DNA of 64,000 nucleotides from Neurospora intermedia. Its lineage: Eukaryota; Ascomycota; Sordariomycetes; Sordariales; Sordariaceae. How positions within the stretch are numbered: position 1 is the stretch's first letter; each line of letters begins with the position of its first letter. The notes beneath the pieces are model-generated. The model did not search any database. It was not told the origin of the DNA and was given only the letters and a program-made list of their open reading frames with translations. Below, piece by piece: positions 24,247 to 34,000 of the stretch. The translations under genes and the position numbers were made by a program. The DNA is taken from NCBI GenBank assembly GCA_037102815.1, contig BTPP01000006.1:310001-374000 (forward strand). Reading direction: 5' to 3'.

Positions 24247-25135
24247 ATGCCAGTCCGCGGCCCCGTCCCCGTCAACCTGGCCACCAGACAGGCCGCCGAG
24301 GTGCTCAAGGTCGGGCCCATGACCATCCGCGTCTACGAAGACGGATCCCGCACCGGCGACCGCGTCAGCGCCATCCTGTTGGAGCTCCCAGCGGGGGTTT
24401 CCGGGCCGCCCATGCATTGGCATCGGTTTCATGACGAGTTGTTTTTTGTCGTTAAGGGTAGGTGGTTCGATCTCTTGGCCGTCTTGGCCTTTTTTTGTCT
24501 AGAGGAGGCAGCGGTGTCATGGGATTGAGCAGTGGTTGTGATGGGAGTGAGCTTGAGATGAGATGAGATGGCATAAGAAGAGATGGTAGAAGATGCGACT
24601 GCAGATGGCTCAAGGGCCCTCTCCCTACGAGTAATCTTCTCAAACAACTGTCTACGAGCATGATGCAATACGACACGAGATCATCGTATCATATCTGGAA
24701 AATACACACGACACGTTTCTCTTAGCAATGTCTGACTGACTTTTTTTGGCCTCTAAAAGGGACATGTCGCTTCGTAACACCCGACGCCGAAGTGGACGCC
24801 ACGGCCGGAGACCTCATGACAGTCCCGCCGGGAGCCATCCACACGTTCAAAAATGCGTCGGAGACGGAAGCCTGCGAGGTGTATATGACTGCCACGCCAG
24901 GCCATTACGTCGATTGTATGCCCTTTTTTTTTTGACCCTGCTCCTTGCCTACACCTTTTATTTGGTCGATCTCTCTGTAGGTGATCCTTGATATGCTAAT
25001 GGGGGTTCTTGGATGATAGACTTTCGAATGCTCTCCAAGGCTGGTACGGAGGGGAAAATGCTTAGCAAGGAGGAGACAGAGCATCTCATGGCTCTGTTTG
25101 GGACATTTCCGCCGGATATCGAGTCAGAGCCTTAG
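24247..25135 (+). CDS. Small cupin-fold protein
   Basis: Three exons, 24247-24457, 24760-24915 and 25020-25135, give 160 residues. The intron phases fit exactly (G/GG and T/AC joins). The fold signature is cupin_2: motif 1 PPMHWHRFHDELFFVVKG (His57, His59 and Glu64 as likely metal ligands), then motif 2 GDLMTVPPGAIHTFKN with its histidine. A C-terminal helical tail resembles those of small fungal quercetinase-like or unknown cupins (TATPGHYVDYFRML...). It probably binds a divalent metal, but the reaction cannot be inferred. There is no signal peptide, so it is probably cytosolic. Intron 1 (302 bp) is long compared with intron 2 (104 bp). Confidence 0.85.
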
Positions 25136-25435
25136 AAGAAAAAAAGAAAAAAAAAGCCGTGTTTTCTACAATTTCCAGAAGTCGAATTGATATGGGAAAA
25201 CGGGTGCAGTGTAGACTTAGCGTTGAGACTTGCAAAGATAGACGATATGTTAAGCCAGACTCCCGGCCATGCAAAAGCCATGAAAACCCCCTAAAACTCC
25301 GCCATTAGCTCCGGTAAACAAGCAGGCTTGGAACAAGTGGGAAGGTAAAGACCATCCACATCTACCAAGCAAGATATTATATGTACACATATGGCCAGCC
25401 GCTCTTGGATATTCGCCACTCCCACCCTCGCTCAC

Positions 25436-26716
25436 TCAAAGCCCACGTCTACGACTGCTGCCATCGCCACGCCTCTCTCTCTCCAACATGGCATCAAACT
25501 CCCTTTGCGCCTGCTCCTTGGCCAGAGCCCTCTCCTGGTCGGTCTCCAAGTAGGAATGCGACAGTCCGTCCTCACCGCCGCCTACGGCAGCCGCACGGCG
25601 CTCAGCCCACGAACGGGACTGGGAAGGCTTGACGTAGATGGCAGCTGTGGGTGCGGTCGTGCTCCCAGGTGCTTGCGCGGGGCCCCCCATTGCTTTCTGT
25701 CGGAGTCTGTCCCATGCGGAACCGGAAGATTGGGCGACGGGCGAGCTAACGGTACCCGTTCCTCTGGCGGCTGGTGCTACGGGGGAGGCATCATCGAAGA
25801 GGTAATCATCATCGTCATGGCTATAAGTGGATTGTTGTGTTTGCTGCTGCTGCTGCTGCTGTTGCTGCACCTGGTGTTGTTGTTTCTGTTCTTGTTGGTG
25901 CTGCTGGATCCGCTGGTAGTATGGTGTTTGCGCATGCTGTGGTAGTTGCTGTGGATCCTCCTGGTGGTCATGATCCGGCTCGTGCTCAACTGAATAAGCG
26001 TCCCTCAGTTCAGGCCTCTCATGAGTAATGCTATTCGCCTTCATCGCTTGTCCCGCCTCGAGCAGCTTCTGCTTGAATGCCTTGTTCCGCATCAATGTCG
26101 CTGAGAAGACGGTCTCGGCATACGCATCCGCGATCCAGCCGCCGAAAATTCTCCAGGTAACATACCAGGCGGCGATGCGGACGCCTTGCCAGGCCAAAGT
26201 AGCCCGGTGTCCGGTAGCGAGGGTGAATTTCTGGCTCGGGAAGATTTCGGGGTTGAAGGATGCCGGTTTTGGCTTCCAGAAAGGGAAGTTGTACTTGTTG
26301 TATCCAACAGCCCAGCAGACGCCTGCGCCGAGGGCTATGGCGGGTCGGGCGTACGCATTGGTGACAGATCGCTTGGCGGCGCCGTAGGCGACAAGATCGA
26401 TATCCTCCCGGTCCAGCGGCTGGTGACCCAATAGGAAGGACGTAGCCATGAGTCTCTGGCCCACGTCCACCTTGTACTGGTCTTGGGTGACGTTGAACAG
26501 AGGGGCCCAGAAGGGCAGCTGCGGCAGCGTGTCCCACTTGACGGGCATCTGGTCGACGAGCTTAGTGATGATTTCGTTTCTTTCTCTGATACTCCTAGCT
26601 CGGCGGTACTCTTCCCACCAGCTCTTGTCCCAATAGGGCACCGCATGACCACCCTCGAGCTGATGGGGCTCAATCTGCGCCTGCGACGCCCAGTCGCCGC
26701 TGTTGTCTTGGGGCAT
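25436..26716 (-). CDS. Conserved-looking fungal protein with two hydrophobic segments and a polyQ stretch
   Basis: An intronless frame of 426 residues on the minus strand starting MPQDNSGDWA. The N-terminal half is well ordered, with a tryptophan-rich start (YWDKSWWEEYRRAR). It has two moderately hydrophobic segments, about 122-140 (AIALGAGVCWAVGYNKYNF) and about 172-195 (WQGVRIAAWYVTWRIFGGW). These suggest membrane association, possibly of an organelle. The C-terminal half is low-complexity: His/Gln repeats, polyglutamine around 283-295, an acidic DDDD patch, then an Ala/Ser-rich region and a charged coil ending RRRG. CAG/CAA codons are mixed in the Q tract. I do not recognise the family and assign no function. 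The long open frame with C-ending codons supports a real gene. Confidence 0.72.
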   Translation of the reverse strand: MPQDNSGDWASQAQIEPHQLEGGHAVPYWDKSWWEEYRRARSIRERNEIITKLVDQMPVKWDTLPQLPFWAPLFNVTQDQYKVDVGQRLMATSFLLGHQPLDREDIDLVAYGAAKRSVTNAYARPAIALGAGVCWAVGYNKYNFPFWKPKPASFNPEIFPSQKFTLATGHRATLAWQGVRIAAWYVTWRIFGGWIADAYAETVFSATLMRNKAFKQKLLEAGQAMKANSITHERPELRDAYSVEHEPDHDHQEDPQQLPQHAQTPYYQRIQQHQQEQKQQHQVQQQQQQQQQTQQSTYSHDDDDYLFDDASPVAPAARGTGTVSSPVAQSSGSAWDRLRQKAMGGPAQAPGSTTAPTAAIYVKPSQSRSWAERRAAAVGGGEDGLSHSYLETDQERALAKEQAQREFDAMLERERRGDGSSRRRGL

Positions 26717-27119
26717 GGTGTCGCGGTTTCAATCGATCGGGGATGGGATCCTTGTTTCGCTGCTTAAGGCGTCGCACTCTGCAGTGTTGTAGCTTCCGTT
26801 AAGTCGCGGGATTGTGGTTGAATGGGTTCGCGATGTCGGAAATGGCCGACGGGTTCCAAAGTGCCGGTAGGGAGACGATGATGTCAATTCGAAAGGAGGG
26901 ACGCAAGCACTAAAGACATGGAAGCTCCAAGGGTTAGACGAAGGGAGCTTGGGCCCTTTGGATGGCAGAAAGGGGCTTGGCATTGGGGAATGCTTTCCGA
27001 GCTTGCGTTTCATCCCTCTGCTGCCGTGTAAGGCGGTATTGGGTGGTTCTTATCCAAGCGGATGAAATGTAATTCCATGACGTATAATGTTGTTTTTTCA
27101 GCACATGTGTAAAATGCCT
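26717..27119. other. Intergenic
   Basis: Promoter side of the minus-strand gene and the region upstream of tRNA-Arg. No gene is seen. Confidence 0.5.
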
Positions 27120-27192
27120 GCCCGGCTGGCGCAATCGGTAGCGCGCAAGACTTCTAATCTTGAGGCTGTGGGTTCGATTCCCACGTCGGGCT
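27120..27192 (+). tRNA. tRNA-Arg (anticodon TCT)
   Basis: A 73-nt cloverleaf. The acceptor GCCCGGC pairs with GTCGGGC, the D arm is GCGC...GCGC, the anticodon arm is CAAGA-CTTCTAA-TCTTG and the T arm is GTGGG-TTCGATT-CCCAC. The loop gives anticodon TCT, reading AGA. No intron. Confidence 0.96.
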
Positions 27193-27861
27193 AAGCTTTG
27201 TCCTCAATTTTTGCCTTCATGTTTTCTGAGAACGCCTTTTTTCCGGGATAGATTCCCCTTTTTTCAACTCTTCGGGTGGGGTTTTTTTTTTCTTGTTCTT
27301 CATTGGGGGCGGTCCAGATCATCTCAAAATAGAAGATGTCGCTATATAATCAGCCAGCCTCTGGCTCACCACGCTCATCCGGACTTTAGGGGCTCGGTCA
27401 CTTTATCTCCGACCTCTTGTCACTGCTCTGAGCCTCGGATAAACACCGCCATGGTAACCTCTGGCCGTCACACCTCGGTACGATCATGGAGTTAACAAGG
27501 AAACTTGCAAAGAAATTTGCACTGCTACAAGGGCATTACGACTCTGTTCTTGCCCTTGGGTGCGGGGTAGGTGCTGCCTCCCGTCCAGCACAAACAGGAT
27601 AGTGACGCTGTCCCTCAAGGTGGATGTAACCTACCTTGCACCTTCTCTGGTGGTCTTGACTCGAAGTAGGTACTTGAGCTCGTGCAAGTCCCAAGCTACG
27701 CCTGGCCGTATATTATACGCATTTACCGTCATTAAATACCTTCTTCATAATGCCACCGTGATCTCCAGCTTCATCTTCATCTTGAACCCAATCCAGCCCT
27801 TGACACCCCTTCACTCTACTCTCCCCTCATCGCCTTCGAGTATCCCTTGACGTCTAGCAAC

Positions 27862-27897
<36 letters not shown>

Positions 27898-27908
27898 CAA
27901 CTCACAAG
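27193..27908. other. Intergenic upstream of the aldo/keto reductase
   Basis: T-rich just after the tRNA (pol III termination likely in the T runs near 27234-27243 and 27280-27291). It then includes a CA microsatellite at 27864-27893 just before the reductase start. Confidence 0.5.
27864..27893 (+). repeat. CA dinucleotide microsatellite
   Basis: Fifteen AC/CA units ending 15 bp before the proposed reductase ATG, so within its leader. Confidence 0.95.
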
Positions 27909-29066
27909 ATGCCCGAACTACCCGCCAGCCTCAAGGAGGTCTGTCGAGAACTCCAAATGTGAATACCGCCGGCTGGGCAAGAGCGGTCTCCGTGTTTCCG
28001 TGCCCATCTTTGGCTGCATGAGCTTCGGTGATCGACGGACGCTGGACTGGGCCATCGAGGAAGATGAGGCTCTCCCTTTACTCAAGGCCGCCTATGACCG
28101 TGGCCTGAACACATGGGATACGGCTAATGTTTACTCCAACGGCACATCCGAGATCATTGTCGGAAAGGCCCTCAAGAAATACGCAATTCCGCGTGAAAAG
28201 GTAGTCATCCTAACCAAGTGTTGGGGTGCTGTCGGAGAGACTCCCGATCTCCGCTCCTTCTTTTTTCCTTCCCAGATTGCCGCCTCCAAGGACTACGTGA
28301 ACCAGCATGGCCTGTCGCGGGCCGCCATCTTGAACGCCGTCGAGGCCTCTCTCCGGCGCCTGGATACGCCCTACATCGACCTGCTACAGATTCATCGCTT
28401 TGATCCCAACACTCCCATCGAAGAGACTATGAAGGCCTTGCACGACTTGGTGCAGTCCGGCAGGGTGCGCTATATCGGTGCAAGCAGCATGTGGGCTACT
28501 CAATTTGCCCAGATGCAGTTCTGCGCCGAGAAGAACGGCTGGACCAAGTTTATCAGCATGCAGAATCAGTACAACTTGCTCTATCGTGAGGAAGAGCGTG
28601 AGATGATCCGTTTCTGCAACGACACTGGTGTTGGCTTGATCCCGTGGGCTCCTTTGTGCCGTGGCCACTTGGCCCGCAGACCCGACCAGTTTGGCAGGAC
28701 CAAGAGGAGTCAAGGAGAGAAGGAGGCCCCGCCTGGGTCGCATGGCACTGTTGAGCCCGATCTGACTATTATCAACCGCGTGGTTGAGATTGCGGATAAG
28801 CATGAATGGCCGGTAAGTTTCATAGCCAAGAGAAACCCATCGATATCCGTATCTTTTGAAGAGGTTTATCTTGCTAACCGTACCTATAGATCTCCCACGT
28901 AGCCTTGGCTTGGATTGCTAAGCGCGTCATCAGTCCAATCATTGGTTTTAGCAGCGTTGAGCGTTTGGAAGAAGCAATTTCCGCTAGAGGCAAGGTTTTA
29001 ACGGAGGAGGAGGAGAAGTATTTGGAGGAGATGTATGAGCCCAAGGCTATCAACGGACACACTTAG
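27909..29066 (+). CDS. Aldo/keto reductase (NADPH-dependent oxidoreductase), with an apparent 1-nt frame break near the start
   Basis: Exon 1 runs to 28812 and exon 2 is 28890-29066, giving about 350 residues. The TIM-barrel AKR features are clear: [14 protein letters not shown], the catalytic Asp and Tyr in DTANVYSNG, Lys in ILTKCWG, and His in LLQIHRFD. Later come YIGASSMWA and [15 protein letters not shown] with [14 protein letters not shown]. The only sensible ATG (27909, [10 protein letters not shown], which matches my recollection of the family N terminus) is one base out of frame with everything from [11 protein letters not shown] onward. The mismatch lies between about 27936 and 27950, and no intron can fit there. 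Either the assembly has an extra base, or the gene is broken at codon 10, or translation starts elsewhere. It could reduce a carbonyl in the polyketide pathway 15 kb away, but distance and the intervening genes make that a weak guess. Confidence 0.8.
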
Positions 29067-30455
29067 TTTGCCTCCCAACCCTGACTACCTACCTTACTCA
29101 TGTTGGCATCAGGAAGGGATTGGGTGTAATAACATCATTAAACAGAATCTTGGATACATTCGGTAGCTCTCGATTTATCTGCCGAGACCACGACATGACC
29201 TGCTGTCGCCATCTCCTCAGTTTCCCAATTCAGCTCATACTTTATCTTGAGAATTTCAACCTTGGCTCGCTACACTCGAGGTGGCCAAGGTTCGTAAGTC
29301 AGTAGGATGGGCCCCGATCCCAGCCCCAGTGACAGTCGGCTTTGCCAACTGATCCTCTGCTGACCTCAGTCTGGTGTGCAATAAAGTCATGCTCTTGGTG
29401 AGCCTTGGCAATTTCCAATCCGCGTTTTCGATCCGGTTCAAAAATGATGTCGAGTGTGTTCACGTCATCTTGCGCCAGCGTTCCCTTTAGCAGATGTTAA
29501 ACAGGGACTCGGTACTGGATTACCATGTCATCAGACCGTAATAGAATCTGCCCGTTAAGGTTTGACCGATGAAAAGGTGTCGAGGCCTGCTAAGACAAGA
29601 TCTACGGTCTTGCACGACGCCATATGTGAGGGGTTCGCAAAACGGGGGTGGTATTGCTAGGTCTGTTCACCCACTCCAACATACGGAGAGCTCATCAGGT
29701 CAAAAAAGGAGTCCAGGATCTTGCCGTGGCGCTGCCAGCTTGAGTCAAGCATATGCGATTCCACGTATGAGCTTTGCCGGGCCGTGGTCTCAATATAATG
29801 GCAATATCTCGACCGGGCGTGGAATTTTTTTTCTAAAGATACTCAATAGGCTGCTCAATTATGGTGTTAATATATGTGGGAAACTTGGTATAGGTTCTGA
29901 ACAGCTTCAGTTTCAGTTATCAACCTCCCAAAAGCGGAGGTTTATGATCCAGGGCAGTTATAATCCCTACCTGAGTTAGCACCTTAGCTACATAGCTTCG
30001 TGTGTGTCTAGTAGGAGGTATGTAAGCCCTTTCTTTAGTGACGGTTATTGAAGTCCGTCTTTCTGCTAGGCTAGCGTCAAGGTACTCAAGACCAGTTCTT
30101 ACGAAGAAGTACTACACCCACCCATCACAAATGAAATTGGACCAATTCGTGATTTCATCATTAAATCGATTTCATACCTAATGTATGATATAGTACATGT
30201 ATCTGTCTTTGGTCCTAGCCAAAATAAAAATAAATAAAAAATCCAAAGAAAAGAAACCCAGAAAGAAATGCGGCTTCGGCACGGGTGAGAGCGCAAATGT
30301 CCTCTCTACAGCTATGTATAATTAGCCTCCCAAGCGAGCGTCGAGGGCAACCGGGCCTTGAAGAAGAAAAAAAAAAAAAGACATTCATTAGTCCTGACAA
30401 AGAAGACAACAAGAAAAGTATGGCTGCTGCTTCCAATAAGTTGAAACAGCACGCG
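29067..30455. other. Intergenic, slightly AT-rich
   Basis: No gene seen. Contains an A-rich stretch at 30365-30380. Composition drifts towards A/T between 29,850 and 30,250, which may be old mutated repeat, but I cannot assign it. Confidence 0.45.
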
Positions 30456-32479
30456 TTACTGCTGGCCGCAGTTTGGCGAGCAGGCACCTGAAGGGCAATA
30501 GTCACTGGCGCAAGTAAAGGCGCAAAGTCCCTTGTAACTTTTATCGAGACCTGGAGCCGGGTAACCCGGGGGCTTCGTTTGAGTCGCTCCATTCAGGCGT
30601 ACCGAATGAATTACATTTGCAGGGTCCAGGTGGGCACCAGCCTTTGAAGCATAAAAAGTTGCAAAGGCCGGTCATGTTTGGAGACTCCTCGTCAGCAACC
30701 GTGTCGCGGTTGCAGCTGGTTGGGGTAGAGGGAGGAGGTGCCGTGGTGACGGGTTGAGTCGAGATCGTCCGGGGAATAGACGGAGGTTCCCACATAGCCG
30801 GAGGGTATGTAGGCTGGGGATCGTTTGGTGGAGGCGCAGTACCTATCAGAGTAGGAGTCGGCTGGCAGGTGCTCACATGTAGTCCAACAGTTAGAGAAGC
30901 TAGGCCTTCCGAATCTAGTGAGCCAAATGGCTTAAAAGGCAGCTGACCGACGAATGCATTGAAGTTGTAGATACCACACGGGCATGTGTTGCTGATATCT
31001 CTCGGGGAGGTGCCGCTTAGGACAGACTGTCCATTACGGACGAGCTCGAACCTTTGTTTCCCAACGCCCATCGGTATCTTTTGTGCATACGCACCCGCAG
31101 GGGCTCGGTAGGTGACGGCGGAATTACCACCAGACGTCACCTTGATCTGCCCGGCGGTCTTCAAGAGAGAGACGACAAACACAGCATCTTCCATGGTCTC
31201 GTAGCCATTGGGCCTTCCCTTGAAATAGTTCCCGCTGCTGTTGTTGGCATCCTGCATGGTAGTATCGGTCGCATCGCAGTTCAACGACTTGAGGGTCGGT
31301 CGATACCAGTAAATGATTTGATCTTGGCTGATGTAGGCATCAGGCTTACTGGCACCTGCCTTGTACGCCGCAATGAACGGCTTTGCCAGTTCCATCCATC
31401 CTTCGTGCGGCATGTCATTGACCCATTTGGAGTTTCCATCATCGGTGTGCTTCGAGTCCAGGGGGCCAATGTAGTGAGACTCCCCATAGTCATTCCAGCT
31501 TATGATCTCGACGTAGCGGGGGCCCAGCGTCAGAATCTCATTCCAGCGGCTATACCAGAGAAGATCTCCTGGGAACACCCAGTTCTTGCTGTAGCTCACT
31601 TCGGGGCCAAAGTGGGTAGAGAACCATGGGGAGATTGGAGCCATATATGGCTTGGAACCCAGCCATGCTTTGTAGGCGTTGTCTCCATCAGCCACGGAGA
31701 AGCTATGTCCAGGCTGGGGGGCTTTGTTGGCCCCGTTGTTTGGCCAAGCCATCCAATTGAATGCCGAGTCGACGACCCCGTTGTTTGGGGTCTGGGAAGG
31801 GTTGAAGTTGGGCGCCCGGAAGACGTCGACTCCGGCTGCTGCCTTCATTTGGGCCACATCAAGGCCGTCTCCAATGAAGCTCGAGGCAAAGACCTTTCCG
31901 TCGATCTTCAGCTGTGCAGGAAGGGAGGCGTACTGAGCAATCTTGCGCCCTACGTCGGTAGCTTGAGTGCTCGGGTGCCACCAGTTGAAGTCAAACGAGA
32001 TGAAAACTTTCATGCCGTTGCGAGCCGCCGACTCGTAGGCGAATCCCAGCTGAGTGTCAGTGTAGCCATCAACTCCAATGTTGAGCGCAAATGCATCGAT
32101 GCCTGTTGTGAGATTCGTTAGCTTTTTGGCACAGCAGCCCCGGGAAATGTGTTGTTGCGATGGAGCAATCTTACCTATGGCCTTGGCCTTTTGCATATCA
32201 TAATCGTAGTCGGCCGAGGATCCGCGGTTGCCCACAATACCAATCTGATGGAACCCTCGTCAGCACGATGACAAGTACATGGAGGAAGAAGAAGATGATA
32301 GTCTAGCTAGTGAGTCATACCATGAAATGCGCAAACACCAGCTTGTCGGCGGCTGATTGCCTCGGGTCGAGGGAGTTTGTGACAGGTACCGGAACAGCGT
32401 GTGCTCCGGGCATATGGCCAGCCCAAAGACAGATGGCAATAATGCCGAGAAGGAGGCTAGAGAGTGTATGGCCCGCCAT
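30456..32479 (-). CDS. Secreted GH71 alpha-1,3-glucanase (mutanase), C terminus out of frame
   Basis: It hydrolyses alpha-1,3-glucan of fungal walls. Three exons: 32479-32321, 32244-32175 and 32102 onward. Residues 1-28 (MAGHTLSSLLLGIIAICLWA...) are a signal peptide. The GH71 domain runs from KLVFAHFM through IGIVGNRGSSADYDYDM, ISFDFNWWHPS, APNFNP, FGPEVSYSKNW and IISWNDYGESHYIGP. A beta-rich domain follows, then a Pro/Thr linker. Last is a cysteine-rich segment (CNRDTV...GLCNFLCFKGWCPPGPCKC) like the alpha-1,3-glucan-binding modules of this family. The straight frame stops at 30541 (596 residues). Shifting by one base at the C5G3 run 30565-30578 continues into another Cys-rich repeat (GLCAFTCASDYCPSGAC) ending at 30456. 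So one extra base in that run truncates the second module, or the run is a sequence error. Confidence 0.92.
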
Positions 32480-33665
32480 AGCTATGTCTTTGGAGCCTAG
32501 ACAATGAGAGCTGCCCCAAGTGTCGGTAAAGTTGGGTTTCCTTTGCAGAAGAAGGCTGGAGAAATGAGCCCGTACAGGGAGAAAGAGAGCAAGTGAAGAC
32601 GAGTCTTGGTGGATGAAACTTTAACTGATGGTAAAACATCAAGTTTGCCTTGAGCTTCCGTCCAGAGGGGAGAATGCGCTTCGTAACATGCATGAGCTGT
32701 CCTTCTTGAACAACAAGCACAAGCGTTGGTGGTCAGAGAAGGCATCTTGATTGCCGGGGGGGAAAGGGCGATGATATAGCGGCTTCATTCTTCGAGTTGG
32801 ATCGGATCAAGTCCAAAAGTTTGAGATATCTTGACTCTGCAGTGGCCCAAGTGTTCATTAGTCTCAGTTGGAAAGGCCCGCGCTAACCTTTTCCATGCCG
32901 GCAGAGGTGTAAGCCAAGGTCAGGAACAGGGTGACAGCCAAGAAAGGCGTCCGGGTGTTTTGCTCCATACTTGATACACTAGTCACCCGGCACCGATGAC
33001 GATCGGAATGGGGCTCCCGCCAGTCCCATTGACTGGATGCGGTTAACTTGGGGCGGCCGATTGACGAATAGCGGCAGGTCGATAGGCCCGTCGATCAGGC
33101 CAGACGATCAATCGCGACCGTTGCGAAGGGAAGTTGCCGACGGAGTTCTGCCAGCAATTACGTCTAGGTTGCGGATTCTTGGATGCTGGTTCGATGCGCA
33201 TCTCCAGGTTGATGTTTGGCAAGAAGAGGGTACGTATGATGTACGTAGTGTATGTACTGTGTAGGTAAGGTACCATTCATGGTGCAGTGGCTGCAGGAAC
33301 CGGTTCGTCGTTTAGGGTGGGGTAGTGAGTGGGGGCGGGCCGTTGCACCTCTGCCGAACGAACGGAACTTAAAAGGTTAGCGCAGTCAAGTGCAACCTAG
33401 TGTACCCTATGTGGCGATAACTTTATTTTCTTTCCCTACAAAACATCGATGGCTGCTCTCGCTGCTTCCCCCCCCCCCCCCTCTTCAACCTCCAATTCCC
33501 TAATTGTAGCCAAGTATTGTTGTACGCTAACAAGCTAAATGTCGACAAGAGTGTAGATCAGGCACAAGAAAAGCCCCCAACTCACAACGGCGTTCGTCAA
33601 CAAGATAACCTAGGAAAGAGTAGGTAGGTGCCTTGTTTTCGGAAAGAACAGCTACCAAGAGCATA
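32480..33665. other. Intergenic
   Basis: Promoter side of the GH71 gene. It includes a GTACGT-rich cluster at 33228-33272 and a run of 14 C at 33468-33481. No gene is supportable. Confidence 0.5.
33468..33481 (+). repeat. Poly-C run (14 C)
   Basis: The third of four long C homopolymers, all on the plus strand and outside coding exons. Confidence 0.95.
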
Positions 33666-33880
33666 CTAGCCGTCCTCAATGTCGTGCAGCTCACGGGTTG
33701 CCCAGTGTGGATTTAAATAGAACTTCATTTCCTTGGCAGCTGTGCGAGCTGGCTCGTACCGGAGAGCCTCGCCAAGGTCGCAAAACGCCAGGGGCAAGTA
33801 TTCCTGTTTGACCGCCAAGCATCCAAGGTAGTAAAGTCCTCTGTACCTAGGTAATGCTTCTACAAGCCCCCCATTGTGCA
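33666..33880 (-). pseudogene. Orphan terminal exon of an unknown (TPR-like) protein
   Basis: A minus-strand frame preceded by a credible acceptor (CCTAG before GTACAGAGG) reads YRGLYYLGCLAVKQ and then EYLPLAFCDLGEALRYEP, ending LHDIEDG and stop. The helical A/L/Y periodicity resembles one tetratricopeptide-type repeat. Only about 120 bp separate it from the stop of the ABC transporter, so the rest of such a gene cannot fit upstream. It is therefore probably a leftover 3' end of a displaced gene. The family is not identified. It may also be chance. Confidence 0.4.
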
Positions 33881-34000
33881 AAAACACATAGGTAGGTAGG
33901 TAGGTACCTTAGTGATAGGCGATATCGCTACGATATACCGCAGAACTAGGTATATACCTCAGACACACTTCCCATGTCCACAACACCCTCTCGGCTAACT

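Noticed and set aside
31054-32121. 355-codon open frame on the plus strand
   Set aside because: It is antisense to the GH71 gene, whose signal peptide, catalytic motifs and introns are clear. It is open only because of codon bias on the other strand.
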